Assembly (NCBI GenBank): GCA_900542115.1
Contig: UQMC01000005.1
Coordinates: forward strand, 1 to 30,656
Source of the DNA: an uncultured Oscillibacter sp.
GTDB lineage: Bacteria > Bacillota > Clostridia > Oscillospirales > Oscillospiraceae
Length of the DNA stretch: 30,656 nt
Reading direction: 5' to 3'
The notes under the pieces are model-generated. The model was not told the DNA's origin and ran no database searches. It saw only the letters and a program-made list of their open reading frames with translations. This document shows, in pieces, positions 7,855 through 15,108 of this stretch. Position numbers and translations under genes: made by a program. Positions within the stretch are counted from its first letter, which is position 1; each line of letters opens with the position of its first letter.

Positions 7855-7882
7855 AAAGGGGAGGCCATGCGGCCTCCCCTTT
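7855..7882 (-). terminator. argS operon terminator
   Basis: A 12-bp stem (7855-7866 with 7871-7882) with loop ATGC lies 21 nt after the argS stop and ends in TTTT on the minus strand. It closes the murI-DUF1934-argS unit. Confidence 0.88.
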
Positions 7883-7903
7883 GTATCGCTTCGACAACCG
7901 TGC

Positions 7904-9643
7904 TTACATCTTCTCCGGCGCGTCCACGCCGATGAGCTTCAGACCGTTTTTCAGCACAGCCCGGGCATCGTCCGCCAGCTTCAGCCGCGCGGCAGCCACC
8001 TGCGGCTCCTCGCCCCGGATGCGGCAGGCGGTATAGAAGCGGTGGAAGCAGCCGGCAAGCTCCTGCAGGCAGCGGTTGATGTGGCTGGGGTCATAGTCCC
8101 GGGCAGCCAGCTTGATCTCCTCGCAGAACTGGGCCATCTGCTTGATGAGGGCCTTTTCCGCCTCGCCGGAGAGCAGGCTCAAATCAGCAGTCTCTGGCAC
8201 GGCAATACCGTCCGCCGCCAGCGCCCGCACAAGGGAGCAGATGCGGGCATGGGCGTATTCCACGTAGTAAATGGGATTTTCGGAGTCCTCCCGGACAGCC
8301 AGACCCAAATCGAACTCCATCTGGGTATCGGGCTTGGAGTTAAAGTACCAGCGGGCGGCGTCCACACTGACCTCGTCCAGCAAATCGTGGAGAGAGATAG
8401 CCTTGCCGGTACGCTTGCTCATCCGGACCACCTCACCGTCCCGCAGGAGCTTGACGAGCTGCATCAGCACGATGTCCAGCCGCTCAGAGCCGTTGAGACC
8501 CAGGGCGTCCAGCGCGCCCTTCAAGCGGGCCACATGGCCGTGGTGATCCGCGCCCCAGATATTGATGACCTTATCGAAGCCGCGAACGGCAAACTTATTG
8601 CGGTGATAGGCGATGTCGGCGGCAAAGTAGGTATAAAAGCCGTTGGCCCGGCGGAGCACATCGTCCTTCAGATCCAGCTTTTCGATGTCGGCCTCTTTTT
8701 TACCGGCCTTACGGAAATGCTCCCGCAGAATGTCGGCGGTCTTCAGCCAGAGAGCGCCATCCTTTTCATACGTCCAGCCGCGCTCCGTCAGCAGCGCCAC
8801 GGTCTCGGCCACATAGCCGCTTTCATGGAGGGAGGACTCATAGAACCAGTTGTCATAGTGAATCTTATAGCGCTCAAGGTCCGCCTTCATCCGGGGCAGG
8901 TTCACGGAAAGGCCGTACTGTGCCAGCACCGTCTGCCGCTCCTGCTCGGATACATTCAGCAGCTTGTCGCCGTTTTCATCGTAATACGCCTTGGCCAGGT
9001 CCCGGATATCCTCGCCCTGATAGCCGTCCTCCGGGAAAGCGATGGAGTCCTCACCGTTGATAAGCTGGAGGTAGCGGACCTCAATAGAGCGGGCAAACTT
9101 GTCGATCTGGTGTCCGGCGTCATTGACATAAAACTCCCGGGTCACGTCCGCACCGCAGGCGGTGAGAACGGAGGCCAGCGTATCGCCCAGCACGCCGCCC
9201 CGGGCGTTGCCCATGTGCATGGGGCCGGTGGGGTTGGCGGAGACGAACTCCACCATGATCTTCTGGCCCTTGAGGCTTTCGTTGGTGCCGTAGGCGTCCC
9301 CCTCCGTTTCCACGGCGTTCATGACCCCGGCGTACCACTCATTCCCCAGCCGGAAGTTCAAAAAGCCGGGGCCGGCAATCTCCGCGGAGGTGAAATAGGT
9401 ACCGGTGAGGTCCATGTGGTCCAGAAGCGCCTGTGCGATGACACGGGGGGGCTTTCCCAGCGCCTTGGCCGCCGCCAGCGCGAACGTGGTAGTATAATCG
9501 CCGTTGGCCGTGTCCTTGGGAATCTCCACCGGAGCCGTTTTGACCTCCGCTTCCGGCAGTGTTCCGTCCGCCGCCGCGGCCCGGTAGGCCGCCATAGCCA
9601 GCGCCGCCGCCTGTTCCTTTGCGTTTTGGATCATGTTCGTCAT
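7904..9643 (-). CDS. argS: Arginine--tRNA ligase
   Basis: Class I aminoacyl-tRNA synthetase that charges tRNA-Arg. The 579-residue protein has the class I HIGH-type motif in VEFVSANPTGPMHMGNARGGVLGD and the KMSKS-type motif in VVRMSKRTGKAISLHDLL. The N-terminal additional domain (KTAPVEIPKDTANGDYTTTFAL) and the C-terminal anticodon-binding domain ending in RAVLKNGLKLIGVDAPEKM are both present. It is the third gene of murI-DUF1934-argS, 36 nt after DUF1934. No separate promoter or T-box is visible in that gap. Confidence 0.97.
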   Translation of the reverse strand: MTNMIQNAKEQAAALAMAAYRAAAADGTLPEAEVKTAPVEIPKDTANGDYTTTFALAAAKALGKPPRVIAQALLDHMDLTGTYFTSAEIAGPGFLNFRLGNEWYAGVMNAVETEGDAYGTNESLKGQKIMVEFVSANPTGPMHMGNARGGVLGDTLASVLTACGADVTREFYVNDAGHQIDKFARSIEVRYLQLINGEDSIAFPEDGYQGEDIRDLAKAYYDENGDKLLNVSEQERQTVLAQYGLSVNLPRMKADLERYKIHYDNWFYESSLHESGYVAETVALLTERGWTYEKDGALWLKTADILREHFRKAGKKEADIEKLDLKDDVLRRANGFYTYFAADIAYHRNKFAVRGFDKVINIWGADHHGHVARLKGALDALGLNGSERLDIVLMQLVKLLRDGEVVRMSKRTGKAISLHDLLDEVSVDAARWYFNSKPDTQMEFDLGLAVREDSENPIYYVEYAHARICSLVRALAADGIAVPETADLSLLSGEAEKALIKQMAQFCEEIKLAARDYDPSHINRCLQELAGCFHRFYTACRIRGEEPQVAAARLKLADDARAVLKNGLKLIGVDAPEKM

Positions 9644-9679
9644 ATCGTTAAACCCTTTCTTTGGTTAAAATAATCTGCT

Positions 9680-10120
9680 TTATTTTGCCCGTACTCGAAT
9701 TTTGAAGCAGTTTCGGCCGGTGACCACGTGCTCCACCGCGATGGAATACTTGATCTCCATAAGGCCGCCCCGCTCCGTCAGGTTATGGAGCAGGCGGCTG
9801 GTCTGGATATCCACCGTCAGCTCGCCGTAAGGGGTCTCATAAAGGGAGGTGTGCTGCTGCCCCTCCTCAAACACCATCTGGGAGCTGACGCTGCCGCTGC
9901 GGCGCAGAATCACCCGCCGGGGGTCGATCTCAAATGTGGTCTCCGTCCCCTCCATGCCGGTGAGCTCCGATTCCCTGTAGCGTAAAAGCAGGCCGGTGTC
10001 CGTGGTCTCCAGCGTCCCCTCTGTCATCAGCTCCGTGGCATCCGGGTCCACCCCGTCAAAATACTGCTCGCCCCGGACGGAGATCATCACGGGAATCTCA
10101 TTTTTTTCAATACTGTTCAA
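9680..10120 (-). CDS. DUF1934 (YwiB-like) beta-barrel protein
   Basis: A small cytoplasmic protein of the DUF1934/YwiB family, usually next to argS in Firmicutes and of unknown function; related structures are lipocalin-like barrels. The product shows alternating beta-strand patterns (PVMISVRGEQYFDG, YGELTVDIQTSRLLHNL) and the C-terminal ERGGLMEIKYSIAV typical of the family. The start is assigned to a TTG at 10120 with GGAGAGG 7 nt upstream, giving 146 residues. A GTG at 10138 is an alternative. Either start lies within or near the end of murI, so the pair overlaps. Confidence 0.85.
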   Translation of the reverse strand: MNSIEKNEIPVMISVRGEQYFDGVDPDATELMTEGTLETTDTGLLLRYRESELTGMEGTETTFEIDPRRVILRRSGSVSSQMVFEEGQQHTSLYETPYGELTVDIQTSRLLHNLTERGGLMEIKYSIAVEHVVTGRNCFKIRVRAK

Positions 10121-10922
10121 TGTTGATCCTCTCCGCACCGTGGCTCAGCTCCTCACCAAGAAACACGGACGCGATTTTTTCAAAATCCTCCGGCCGGTCG
10201 CTGACATAGAAATCCGCGCCGCCCTCCCGGGTCTCATCCGCCCGCAGGCTTCCCGCCTTCAGCAGCCGCTTCAGTTCAAAGGCGGACTCCTCACCGGCGG
10301 AGACCAGCGCCACCTCCGGCCCCATAATGTCCCGGATGATGTCTGTCAGCAGCGGGTAGTGGGTGCAACCTAAAATCAGGGTGTCCACCCCGGCGGCCTT
10401 CACCGGCTCCAGATATTCCCGGGCCACCGTTTCGATCACCACGTCGCCCCGGCTGATTCGGCCGTTTTCCACCAACGGGACAAACAGGGGGCAGGGCTTT
10501 CCGACGATCTCCACCGCCGGGTCCAGCCGCCGCAGCGCCGCCTCATAAGCGCCGGAGCGGATGGAAGCCAGTGTGGCGATAATGCCCACTTTCTTGTTTT
10601 TTGTCATCAGCAAAGCCCGCCGGCAGGTGGGCTCCACCACGCCTACGATGGGCAAATCGTTTTCCGCCTGCAAGGTGTCCAGCGAGGTGGTGGACACAGT
10701 GCCGCAGGCGATGACAATGGCCTTCAAATCAAAGGAGCGGAGAAACCGGACATCCTGCCGGGCGTATTTCAGCAGCGTCTCCTTGGACCGGCCGCCATAG
10801 GGCACCCGGGCCGTATCGCCGAAGTAAATCAACTTTTCCTCCGGCAGAATCTGCCGGAGAGCCTTCACCGCAGTCAGTCCGCCGAGGCCGGAATCGAATA
10901 CACCGATGGGACGGGCGTCCAT
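10107..10922 (-). CDS. murI: Glutamate racemase (variant ACGT motif)
   Basis: Converts L- to D-glutamate for peptidoglycan. The 271-residue length is standard. Visible motifs are IGVFDSGLGGLTAVKAL (substrate-binding DSG), YFGDTARVPYG, the first catalytic cysteine C73 in IVIACGTVS, and the second C186 with H188 in LILGCTHYPLL. In well-studied racemases the first motif reads ACNTA; here Asn is replaced by Gly74. Both catalytic cysteines remain, so activity is likely. It leads an operon with DUF1934 and argS and overlaps the former. Confidence 0.94.
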   Translation of the reverse strand: MDARPIGVFDSGLGGLTAVKALRQILPEEKLIYFGDTARVPYGGRSKETLLKYARQDVRFLRSFDLKAIVIACGTVSTTSLDTLQAENDLPIVGVVEPTCRRALLMTKNKKVGIIATLASIRSGAYEAALRRLDPAVEIVGKPCPLFVPLVENGRISRGDVVIETVAREYLEPVKAAGVDTLILGCTHYPLLTDIIRDIMGPEVALVSAGEESAFELKRLLKAGSLRADETREGGADFYVSDRPEDFEKIASVFLGEELSHGAERINIEQY

Positions 10923-10964
10923 ATACTCACTCCTTTTATCTTACATAGCTTACATAGAACATAT

Positions 10965-10993
10965 ATTATATAATATCACGCCCCGTATCGCAA
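10965..10993 (-). promoter_or_regulatory. Promoter of murI-DUF1934-argS
   Basis: On the minus strand TTGCGA (10988-10993) and a perfect TATAAT (10965-10970) are separated by 17 bp, about 40 bp upstream of the murI ATG. Confidence 0.8.
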
Positions 10994-11048
10994 GACAGAT
11001 TTTAGGCTTTTTACCCTCTTTTTTATATAGCATTTCCCGGTTTCTTCT

Positions 11049-11056
11049 GTTATAAT
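11049..11056 (+). promoter_or_regulatory. Extended -10 element upstream of the 11139 gene
   Basis: TGT followed directly by TATAAT (11051-11056) forms an extended -10. No good -35 is visible 17 bp upstream. It diverges from the murI promoter within the same intergenic region. Confidence 0.5.
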
Positions 11057-11138
11057 AATGCAAAATCAAGCGCAGGCTTCGGAACGCGGCGCGCAGGCCG
11101 CCGATCTGCCGGAGCCATGCCGGAGGAGGTGTCTCCTG

Positions 11139-11558
11139 ATGAAGCTGGAATTGACGGACCGGCAGTTCCGTTATCTGCTGGACCTTGTATACATAGGAAA
11201 CTGGGTACTCAACGCCACCCGGGGCGATGACCGCATTGAGGAATACGATCAGGTGGAGAGCGCCGTGTTTTCCCACTGTCTTACGCAGGGCATGGGAAAG
11301 CTGGTGGAGCACTATCAGGGCAGCCTGATTCCCTCCCGCGCCTTTGCTGACGGCGGCATCCACGAGGCCATCGAGCAGTATGAGGACACGGTCTTTTACG
11401 AAATACTGGCCGAGGAGCTGGCGCTGAAGGACCTGAACGGCCAGCCGCTGACCCGCGAAAATTACGCCGCTCTCATGGAGCGAATCGACGCCTATCTCTC
11501 CGAATTTGACGAAAACGGCACGGAGCACGTTTCCGTTGATCTGGACGAGGGGCAATAA
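11139..11558 (+). CDS. Conserved-looking hypothetical protein, 139 aa
   Basis: I do not recognise a functional family. The 139-residue acidic, soluble protein starts MKLELTDRQFRYLLDLVYIGNWVLNAT and looks mostly helical, with no signal peptide, membrane span or metal-binding motif. The ATG at 11139 is chosen because GGAGGAGG lies about 9 nt upstream; a longer frame starting at 11058 has no ribosome binding site and begins at the -10 region. It stands alone, divergent from murI and followed by a strong terminator. Confidence 0.75.
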   Translation: MKLELTDRQFRYLLDLVYIGNWVLNATRGDDRIEEYDQVESAVFSHCLTQGMGKLVEHYQGSLIPSRAFADGGIHEAIEQYEDTVFYEILAEELALKDLNGQPLTRENYAALMERIDAYLSEFDENGTEHVSVDLDEGQ

Positions 11559-11580
11559 AAACCGCAAAAGCTTTACCAAG

Positions 11581-11624
11581 AGTCCGAAAGGGGAGGGAAA
11601 ATTCCTCTCCTTTCGGACTTTTAT
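11581..11624 (+). terminator. Terminator after the 139-aa hypothetical gene
   Basis: A 16-bp stem (11581-11596 with 11604-11619, one G.T pair) is followed by TTTTAT, 22 nt after the stop codon. It insulates the downstream DUF362 promoter. Confidence 0.9.
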
Positions 11625-11644
11625 ATGAAAATCTGCATTTTCTC

Positions 11645-11675
11645 TTGACATGAAGTGTACTTTAAGTTTTATAAT
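11645..11675 (+). promoter_or_regulatory. MerR-type promoter/operator of the DUF362 gene
   Basis: A perfect -35 TTGACA (11645-11650) and perfect -10 TATAAT (11670-11675) are 19 bp apart, longer than the optimal 17. The spacer holds a dyad centred at 11657/11658: AAGT-GT-ACTT at the core, extending outward (ACaTgAAGT/ACTTtAaGT, 11648-11667). A 19-bp spacer with a centred dyad is the hallmark of promoters activated by MerR-family regulators. No merR gene is in the window. Confidence 0.7.
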
Positions 11676-11727
11676 AACGGTGCTTTAGGAAAATAGGAAC
11701 AATCACTGCATAAGGAGAGGAAAGCAC

Positions 11728-12837
11728 ATGGCATCCAAGGTTTATTTCGCGGACTTCCGCTGCCCCAGTTGGCGGGAGAATCTTCAGCAGAAGCTGGCCC
11801 GTCTCATGATGAGCGCCGGCTTCGGCGACATTGACATGGAGGGCAAGTACGTTGCCATCAAACTGCACTTCGGCGAGCCGGGCAACATGGCCTATCTGCG
11901 TCCCAACTGGGCCAAGGCCGTTGCCGATCTGGTGAAAAGCAAGGGCGGCAAGCCGTTTCTGACGGACTGCAACACGCTATATATCGGCGGGCGGAAAAAC
12001 GCGCTGGACCACATCGAGTCTGCGTATGTCAACGGCTTCACCCCCTACTCCACCGGCTGCCACATCATCATTGCCGACGGTCTCAAGGGTAATGACGAGG
12101 TATCGGTCCCCGTGGAGGGCGGCGAGTATGTGAAGGAGGCCAAGATCGGCCGGGCCGTGATGGACGCCGACGTCTTCATTTCCCTCACCCACTTCAAGGG
12201 CCATGAGCAAGCCGGCTTCGGCGGCTGTATGAAGAACATCGGCATGGGCTGCGGCTCCCGGGCCGGCAAGATGGAGCAGCACAACTCCGGCAAGCCCTTT
12301 GTCAAACAGAAAAAGTGCGTGGGCTGCCATTCCTGCGCCAAGATCTGCGCCCACGGCGCGCCGACCTTCGGCCCCGATAAGAAGGCCACTATTGACACGG
12401 ACAAGTGCGTAGGCTGCGCCCGTTGCCTTGCCATCTGCCCCACGGACGCCATCCAGTGTATGTATGACGAGGCGCCCTCCATTCTCAACAAGAAAATTGC
12501 CGAGTATACAAAGGCCGTGGTGCAGAGCCGCCCCTGCTTCCATGTGTCCCTCGTCATGGACGTATCCCCCAACTGCGACTGCCACAGTGAGAATGACGTT
12601 CCCATCGTCCCCAACGTGGGTATGTTCGCCTCCTTCGACCCCGTGGCCTTGGATCAGGCGTGCATTGACGCCGTGCTGGCGCAGCCGAAAATGCCGAACT
12701 CCGTCATCGGCGGCGCAGACTGCGACTGTGCCGACCATTTCAAGGCCGCGCACCCCGATGTGGATTGGGAGGCCTGCCTGTCCCACGGCGAAAAGATCGG
12801 CCTTGGCAGCCGGGAATATGAACTGGTGAAAATTTAA
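11728..12837 (+). CDS. DUF362 protein with two [4Fe-4S] ferredoxin motifs
   Basis: A 369-residue cytoplasmic iron-sulfur protein. The DUF362 domain surrounds an inserted ferredoxin domain with two CxxCxxCxxxC clusters, KCVGCHSCAKICAHG and KCVGCARCLAICPTDAI (about residues 195-240), each able to ligate a [4Fe-4S] cluster. Other DUF362 features are AIKLHFGEPGN near the N-terminus, FISLTHFKGHEQAGFGGCMKNIGMG in the middle and the C-terminal FASFDPVALDQACIDAV. The exact reaction is unknown; electron transfer is inferred. AGGAGAGG precedes the ATG. It is a single-gene unit between two terminators, and its promoter suggests induction by a MerR-family sensor. Confidence 0.9.
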   Translation: MASKVYFADFRCPSWRENLQQKLARLMMSAGFGDIDMEGKYVAIKLHFGEPGNMAYLRPNWAKAVADLVKSKGGKPFLTDCNTLYIGGRKNALDHIESAYVNGFTPYSTGCHIIIADGLKGNDEVSVPVEGGEYVKEAKIGRAVMDADVFISLTHFKGHEQAGFGGCMKNIGMGCGSRAGKMEQHNSGKPFVKQKKCVGCHSCAKICAHGAPTFGPDKKATIDTDKCVGCARCLAICPTDAIQCMYDEAPSILNKKIAEYTKAVVQSRPCFHVSLVMDVSPNCDCHSENDVPIVPNVGMFASFDPVALDQACIDAVLAQPKMPNSVIGGADCDCADHFKAAHPDVDWEACLSHGEKIGLGSREYELVKI

Positions 12838-12848
12838 AACACATAACA

Positions 12849-12877
12849 CAAAAGGAGAGCCGTCGGCTCTCCTTTTG
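12849..12877. terminator. Convergent bidirectional terminator
   Basis: A perfect inverted repeat, 12849-12861 with 12865-12877 (CAAAAGGAGAGCC and complement, 3-nt loop), lies between the DUF362 stop and the end of the minus-strand PH-like gene. The A-rich and T-rich ends of the stem suit termination on both strands. Confidence 0.85.
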
Positions 12878-12888
12878 CTCTGTTTATT

Positions 12889-13464
12889 TTAACAGCCCTT
12901 GGAAACGATGCTCAGCGCCCGTTCCACGTTCTTCACGCAGTAGAACACCATGCCGGCAGCGTTGTCCTTTTCGCTGAACGTGGTGCCGAGAGGGTGTCCC
13001 GCCAGCCAGCGCAGCTTGTTTTTAGCCTCCGCCTCCGTCTTGCTGCCCAGCAGCAGACAGTTCTCCTTGTCGGAGGGGCGGTAGATCTGAACGTCATCCA
13101 CCTTGCCAAGCTCCATGGTGTACATGGTCTTGTCCTTCTGGACAACGATGGCCCGCTGATTGGTCACAGCATACTGCTGCGCCTTTGCGGTCCGCCAATC
13201 CTGCACCGGCGCCATCATGATGCACAGCCACACCACAGCCACCACAGCCAGCAGCTTGAACTGGATGCTGCCGATCACCGCCGTGCAGGCAATGACCAGC
13301 GCCAGCGTGATCACCGTTGTAATGATCCAGCTTTTGATGATCTGCTTGCCGCAGCTCCCCTCCAGCAGCCCGATGGGCTCCGTGGCGCTCTGCCAGAGAA
13401 TCTCCTCACCCGGCCGCAGGTCTTTTGCCGCAATGACAGTGTTCCCTCTCTGTACCTCGCTCAT
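12889..13464 (-). CDS. Membrane protein with bacterial PH-like domain
   Basis: A 191-residue membrane protein of unknown role. Two adjacent hydrophobic helices (about residues 45-65 and 69-87) are followed by a soluble region with QYAVTNQRAIVVQKDKTMYTMELGKVDDVQIY, a beta-rich pattern with the Y-x-V/L-T-N/D-x-R signature of bacterial PH-like (bPH/YdbS-type) domains. The C-terminal part may be a small helical cap. An AGGAGG site lies 7 nt before the ATG. It is monocistronic and ends at the shared convergent terminator. Confidence 0.7.
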   Translation of the reverse strand: MSEVQRGNTVIAAKDLRPGEEILWQSATEPIGLLEGSCGKQIIKSWIITTVITLALVIACTAVIGSIQFKLLAVVAVVWLCIMMAPVQDWRTAKAQQYAVTNQRAIVVQKDKTMYTMELGKVDDVQIYRPSDKENCLLLGSKTEAEAKNKLRWLAGHPLGTTFSEKDNAAGMVFYCVKNVERALSIVSKGC

Positions 13465-13515
13465 AGTATGTTCCTCCTCATTTCTCCGGACTTACACGGT
13501 CCGCTCTCTGATATC

Positions 13516-13521
13516 ATTATA
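13516..13521 (-). promoter_or_regulatory. -10 box upstream of the PH-like gene
   Basis: A perfect TATAAT on the minus strand, preceded by GCA, lies about 50 bp upstream of the ATG at 13464. No convincing -35 is seen at 17 bp. Confidence 0.45.
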
Positions 13522-13623
13522 TGCCACACCGCCGTTTAGCCGCTGGAAAGTTTTCCCATTTTGCCGTTAAGTGCTGTTATGTCTCCGCCGCTTTTCGTTC
13601 ACGATTTATAAATTCTAAACAGA

Positions 13624-13655
13624 AGGCAGGCAGTCCCGTAAGGGACTGCCTGCCT
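13624..13655 (-). terminator. Terminator of the phage-like gene cluster
   Basis: A perfect 14-bp stem (13624-13637 with 13642-13655, loop GTAA) begins 7 nt after the last gene of the cluster. The minus-strand tail is TTCTGTTT. It marks the downstream boundary of the leftward phage-like unit. Confidence 0.85.
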
Positions 13656-13662
13656 TTCATTT

Positions 13663-14352
13663 TCATATATGCTGCCAGAGCCGGTACAGGCTTTGAAGCA
13701 GTTCCTGTCTTGTCACGGTTTTTCCCGGCTCCGCCAGTTGTGCTTCCGTCAAAATTCCCTTTTCCGCCGCCCATTTCATGACCGGATTCTCCGGTGCGGC
13801 AGCCTCCGCTTCCTGCCAGAACAGCAGCAGCGTGGCCACCTTACGGCTGGATGCCACAGCTCCGTCCGGGAAGCGTCCCTGTGTGGAGCCGCCTCCGTCC
13901 AGCATCAGCGCATCGGAGATACCAAGGCCCAGCAGCTTGTTTTGAAGCTGGTCCCGGGTCAGGCTGGTCTTGTCACACCAGAGGACCACCCGCCCGTCCG
14001 GCATCCAGCCCACCGCTGTCCGGGCGGCACTGCGGGCCACATCTGCCGTCAACTCCCGCTTGAGCTTCTGCCCGTTTTTCAGCAGCGGAACACCCGAAAG
14101 AAAGCTGCCGCCCCGGTCCGTGTCCATCACGGGTCTTCTGTCCGCGCCGATGCTGACGCCCCAATCCCGGTAGGCGTCCCGGCTGATGATTTTTCCGTCA
14201 ATGACCGTCCAGCCCAGCGGGCGGAAACTGCTGTTGAACAGGTAGCCATTGATGATATGGGTACAGCCGGTCTCTTTTTTGACCTGTGTCAGCGTCTTTT
14301 TTCCGCTGTTGTGATAGACCTCTGCCCGGGCGCAGCGAAAAATCTCTACCAT
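13663..14352 (-). CDS. Phosphodiester glycosidase (NAGPA-like) with C-terminal SLH-like motif
   Basis: A 229-residue protein of the phosphodiester glycosidase family, which cleaves sugar-phosphodiester linkages. Residues 28-180 show the family core: THIINGYLFN, RTAVGWMPDGRVVLW and the active-site-like LMLDGGGSTQG (D152-G-G-G-S-T). Residues 188-227 (ENPVMKWAAEKGIL...VTRQELLQSLYRLWQ) resemble one S-layer homology repeat, which would bind cell-wall polymers. No signal peptide is present, so release would need the holin or lysis. It starts directly after the 69-aa gene with no spacer. As the last gene after the holin, it may take the wall-degrading role; that is inference. Confidence 0.85.
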   Translation of the reverse strand: MVEIFRCARAEVYHNSGKKTLTQVKKETGCTHIINGYLFNSSFRPLGWTVIDGKIISRDAYRDWGVSIGADRRPVMDTDRGGSFLSGVPLLKNGQKLKRELTADVARSAARTAVGWMPDGRVVLWCDKTSLTRDQLQNKLLGLGISDALMLDGGGSTQGRFPDGAVASSRKVATLLLFWQEAEAAAPENPVMKWAAEKGILTEAQLAEPGKTVTRQELLQSLYRLWQHI

Positions 14353-14562
14353 TTACAGCCGGATACGCTTATAGCAGTAGCCGAGGCTGTCATAGCTCAA
14401 AGCATAGCCGTAAGCGGTGATGGTGGTGCCGGCCCTTGCCTCGTCCCGGTCCATGACCGGCATCGGAACACCATAGCGCAACGGCTGCCGCTCGTCAAGA
14501 CCGTAGGGGATGTCCGTCACGGTGATGGGTCTTCCGTCAGATGCCAAAACTGTCCTTTTCAT
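14353..14562 (-). CDS. Small phage-cluster protein, 69 aa
   Basis: Unrecognised 69-residue protein, MKRTVLASDGRPITVTDIPY..., with Tyr-rich C-terminus (YGYALSYDSLGYCYKRIRL) and predicted beta strands. It lies between the holin and the phosphodiester glycosidase, with GGGAGGAG 8 nt before its ATG and its stop abutting the next start. Tight packing suggests it is a real gene coupled to the glycosidase, possibly an accessory of it or a small tail-tip component. Confidence 0.7.
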   Translation of the reverse strand: MKRTVLASDGRPITVTDIPYGLDERQPLRYGVPMPVMDRDEARAGTTITAYGYALSYDSLGYCYKRIRL

Positions 14563-14577
14563 AAAATTGCTCCTCCC

Positions 14578-14847
14578 TCATTTGCAAAAAAGCTGCTTGC
14601 CTGCCTGATTCACGCCGGTGGCCGCAAGGCCGCTGACAATACCCACTGCCGCCGCGGTCAGCACATCCCCGGCAGGGAAATCCGCCATGAGAAACATCCC
14701 CGCCACGCCCAGCACGCCGCCGCAGGCGCCCACGATCACGGGAATCCATTTATTGTCCAGCCCGGACGCCTTCACGCCCTGACCGATGAGGTAGCAGATC
14801 ACCGTAATGGCCGCTACCCCGGCAATACCGAAAATCGAAATATCCAA
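14578..14847 (-). CDS. Phage holin (A118/holin_5-like)
   Basis: An 89-residue membrane protein with three hydrophobic segments (about residues 2-25, 34-52 and 60-80) and a short charged tail, the layout of class I holins. LDNKWIPVIVGACGGVLGVAG and GIVSGLAATGVNQAGKQL resemble the A118-type holin family. The start is a TTG at 14847 with GAGGAG 7 nt upstream. It would permeabilise the membrane and release a wall-degrading enzyme or particles. It is followed by the 69-aa gene and the phosphodiester glycosidase. Confidence 0.8.
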   Translation of the reverse strand: MDISIFGIAGVAAITVICYLIGQGVKASGLDNKWIPVIVGACGGVLGVAGMFLMADFPAGDVLTAAAVGIVSGLAATGVNQAGKQLFCK

Positions 14848-14865
14848 CGCAATGCTCCTCTCTCC

Positions 14866-15105
14866 CTAAGAAGGGACCCTATGCTCCGAAAGGCTGCTCC
14901 TCTCCAGCTTTTCAAGCCTGCGGTCCACGCCCCGCAGATGCTCCTCCAGCACCGGCGTCCGCCGCGCGAAATCGTTCAGCTCCCGGACCTCCCGGGACAG
15001 CTCCGCCAGCTTCTCATCCGTTACCGCCTGCGCCGCCCGATTGCTCAGCAGCACACCCAACAGCGTAATACAGCCGGACATGACCGCCGTTATGATTTCA
15101 CCCAT
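14866..15105 (-). CDS. Small TM/coiled-coil phage protein (XhlA-like position)
   Basis: A 79-residue protein with one N-terminal membrane helix (about residues 5-25, ITAVMSGCITLLGVLLSN) followed by a charged heptad-like coiled coil (LAELSREVRELNDFARRTPVLEEHLRGVDRRLEKLE). PBSX XhlA combines a coiled coil and a membrane helix and sits just before the holin; here the order of the two parts is reversed, so homology is uncertain. The DUF2313 stop codon overlaps its GGAGGAG ribosome binding site. A role with the holin in lysis is inferred. Confidence 0.7.
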   Translation of the reverse strand: MGEIITAVMSGCITLLGVLLSNRAAQAVTDEKLAELSREVRELNDFARRTPVLEEHLRGVDRRLEKLERSSLSEHRVPS

Positions 15106-15108
15106 CTC

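Noticed and set aside
8042..9673. A 543-codon open frame on the plus strand opposite argS
   Set aside because: It is a mirror of the argS codon pattern in high-GC DNA, has no ribosome binding site and no recognisable motif; argS is certain on the other strand.
13465..13662. Possible attR/attL duplication at the cluster boundaries
   Set aside because: I compared the flanks around 13465-13662 and 28140-28325 and found no direct repeat of useful length, and no tRNA gene at either side.
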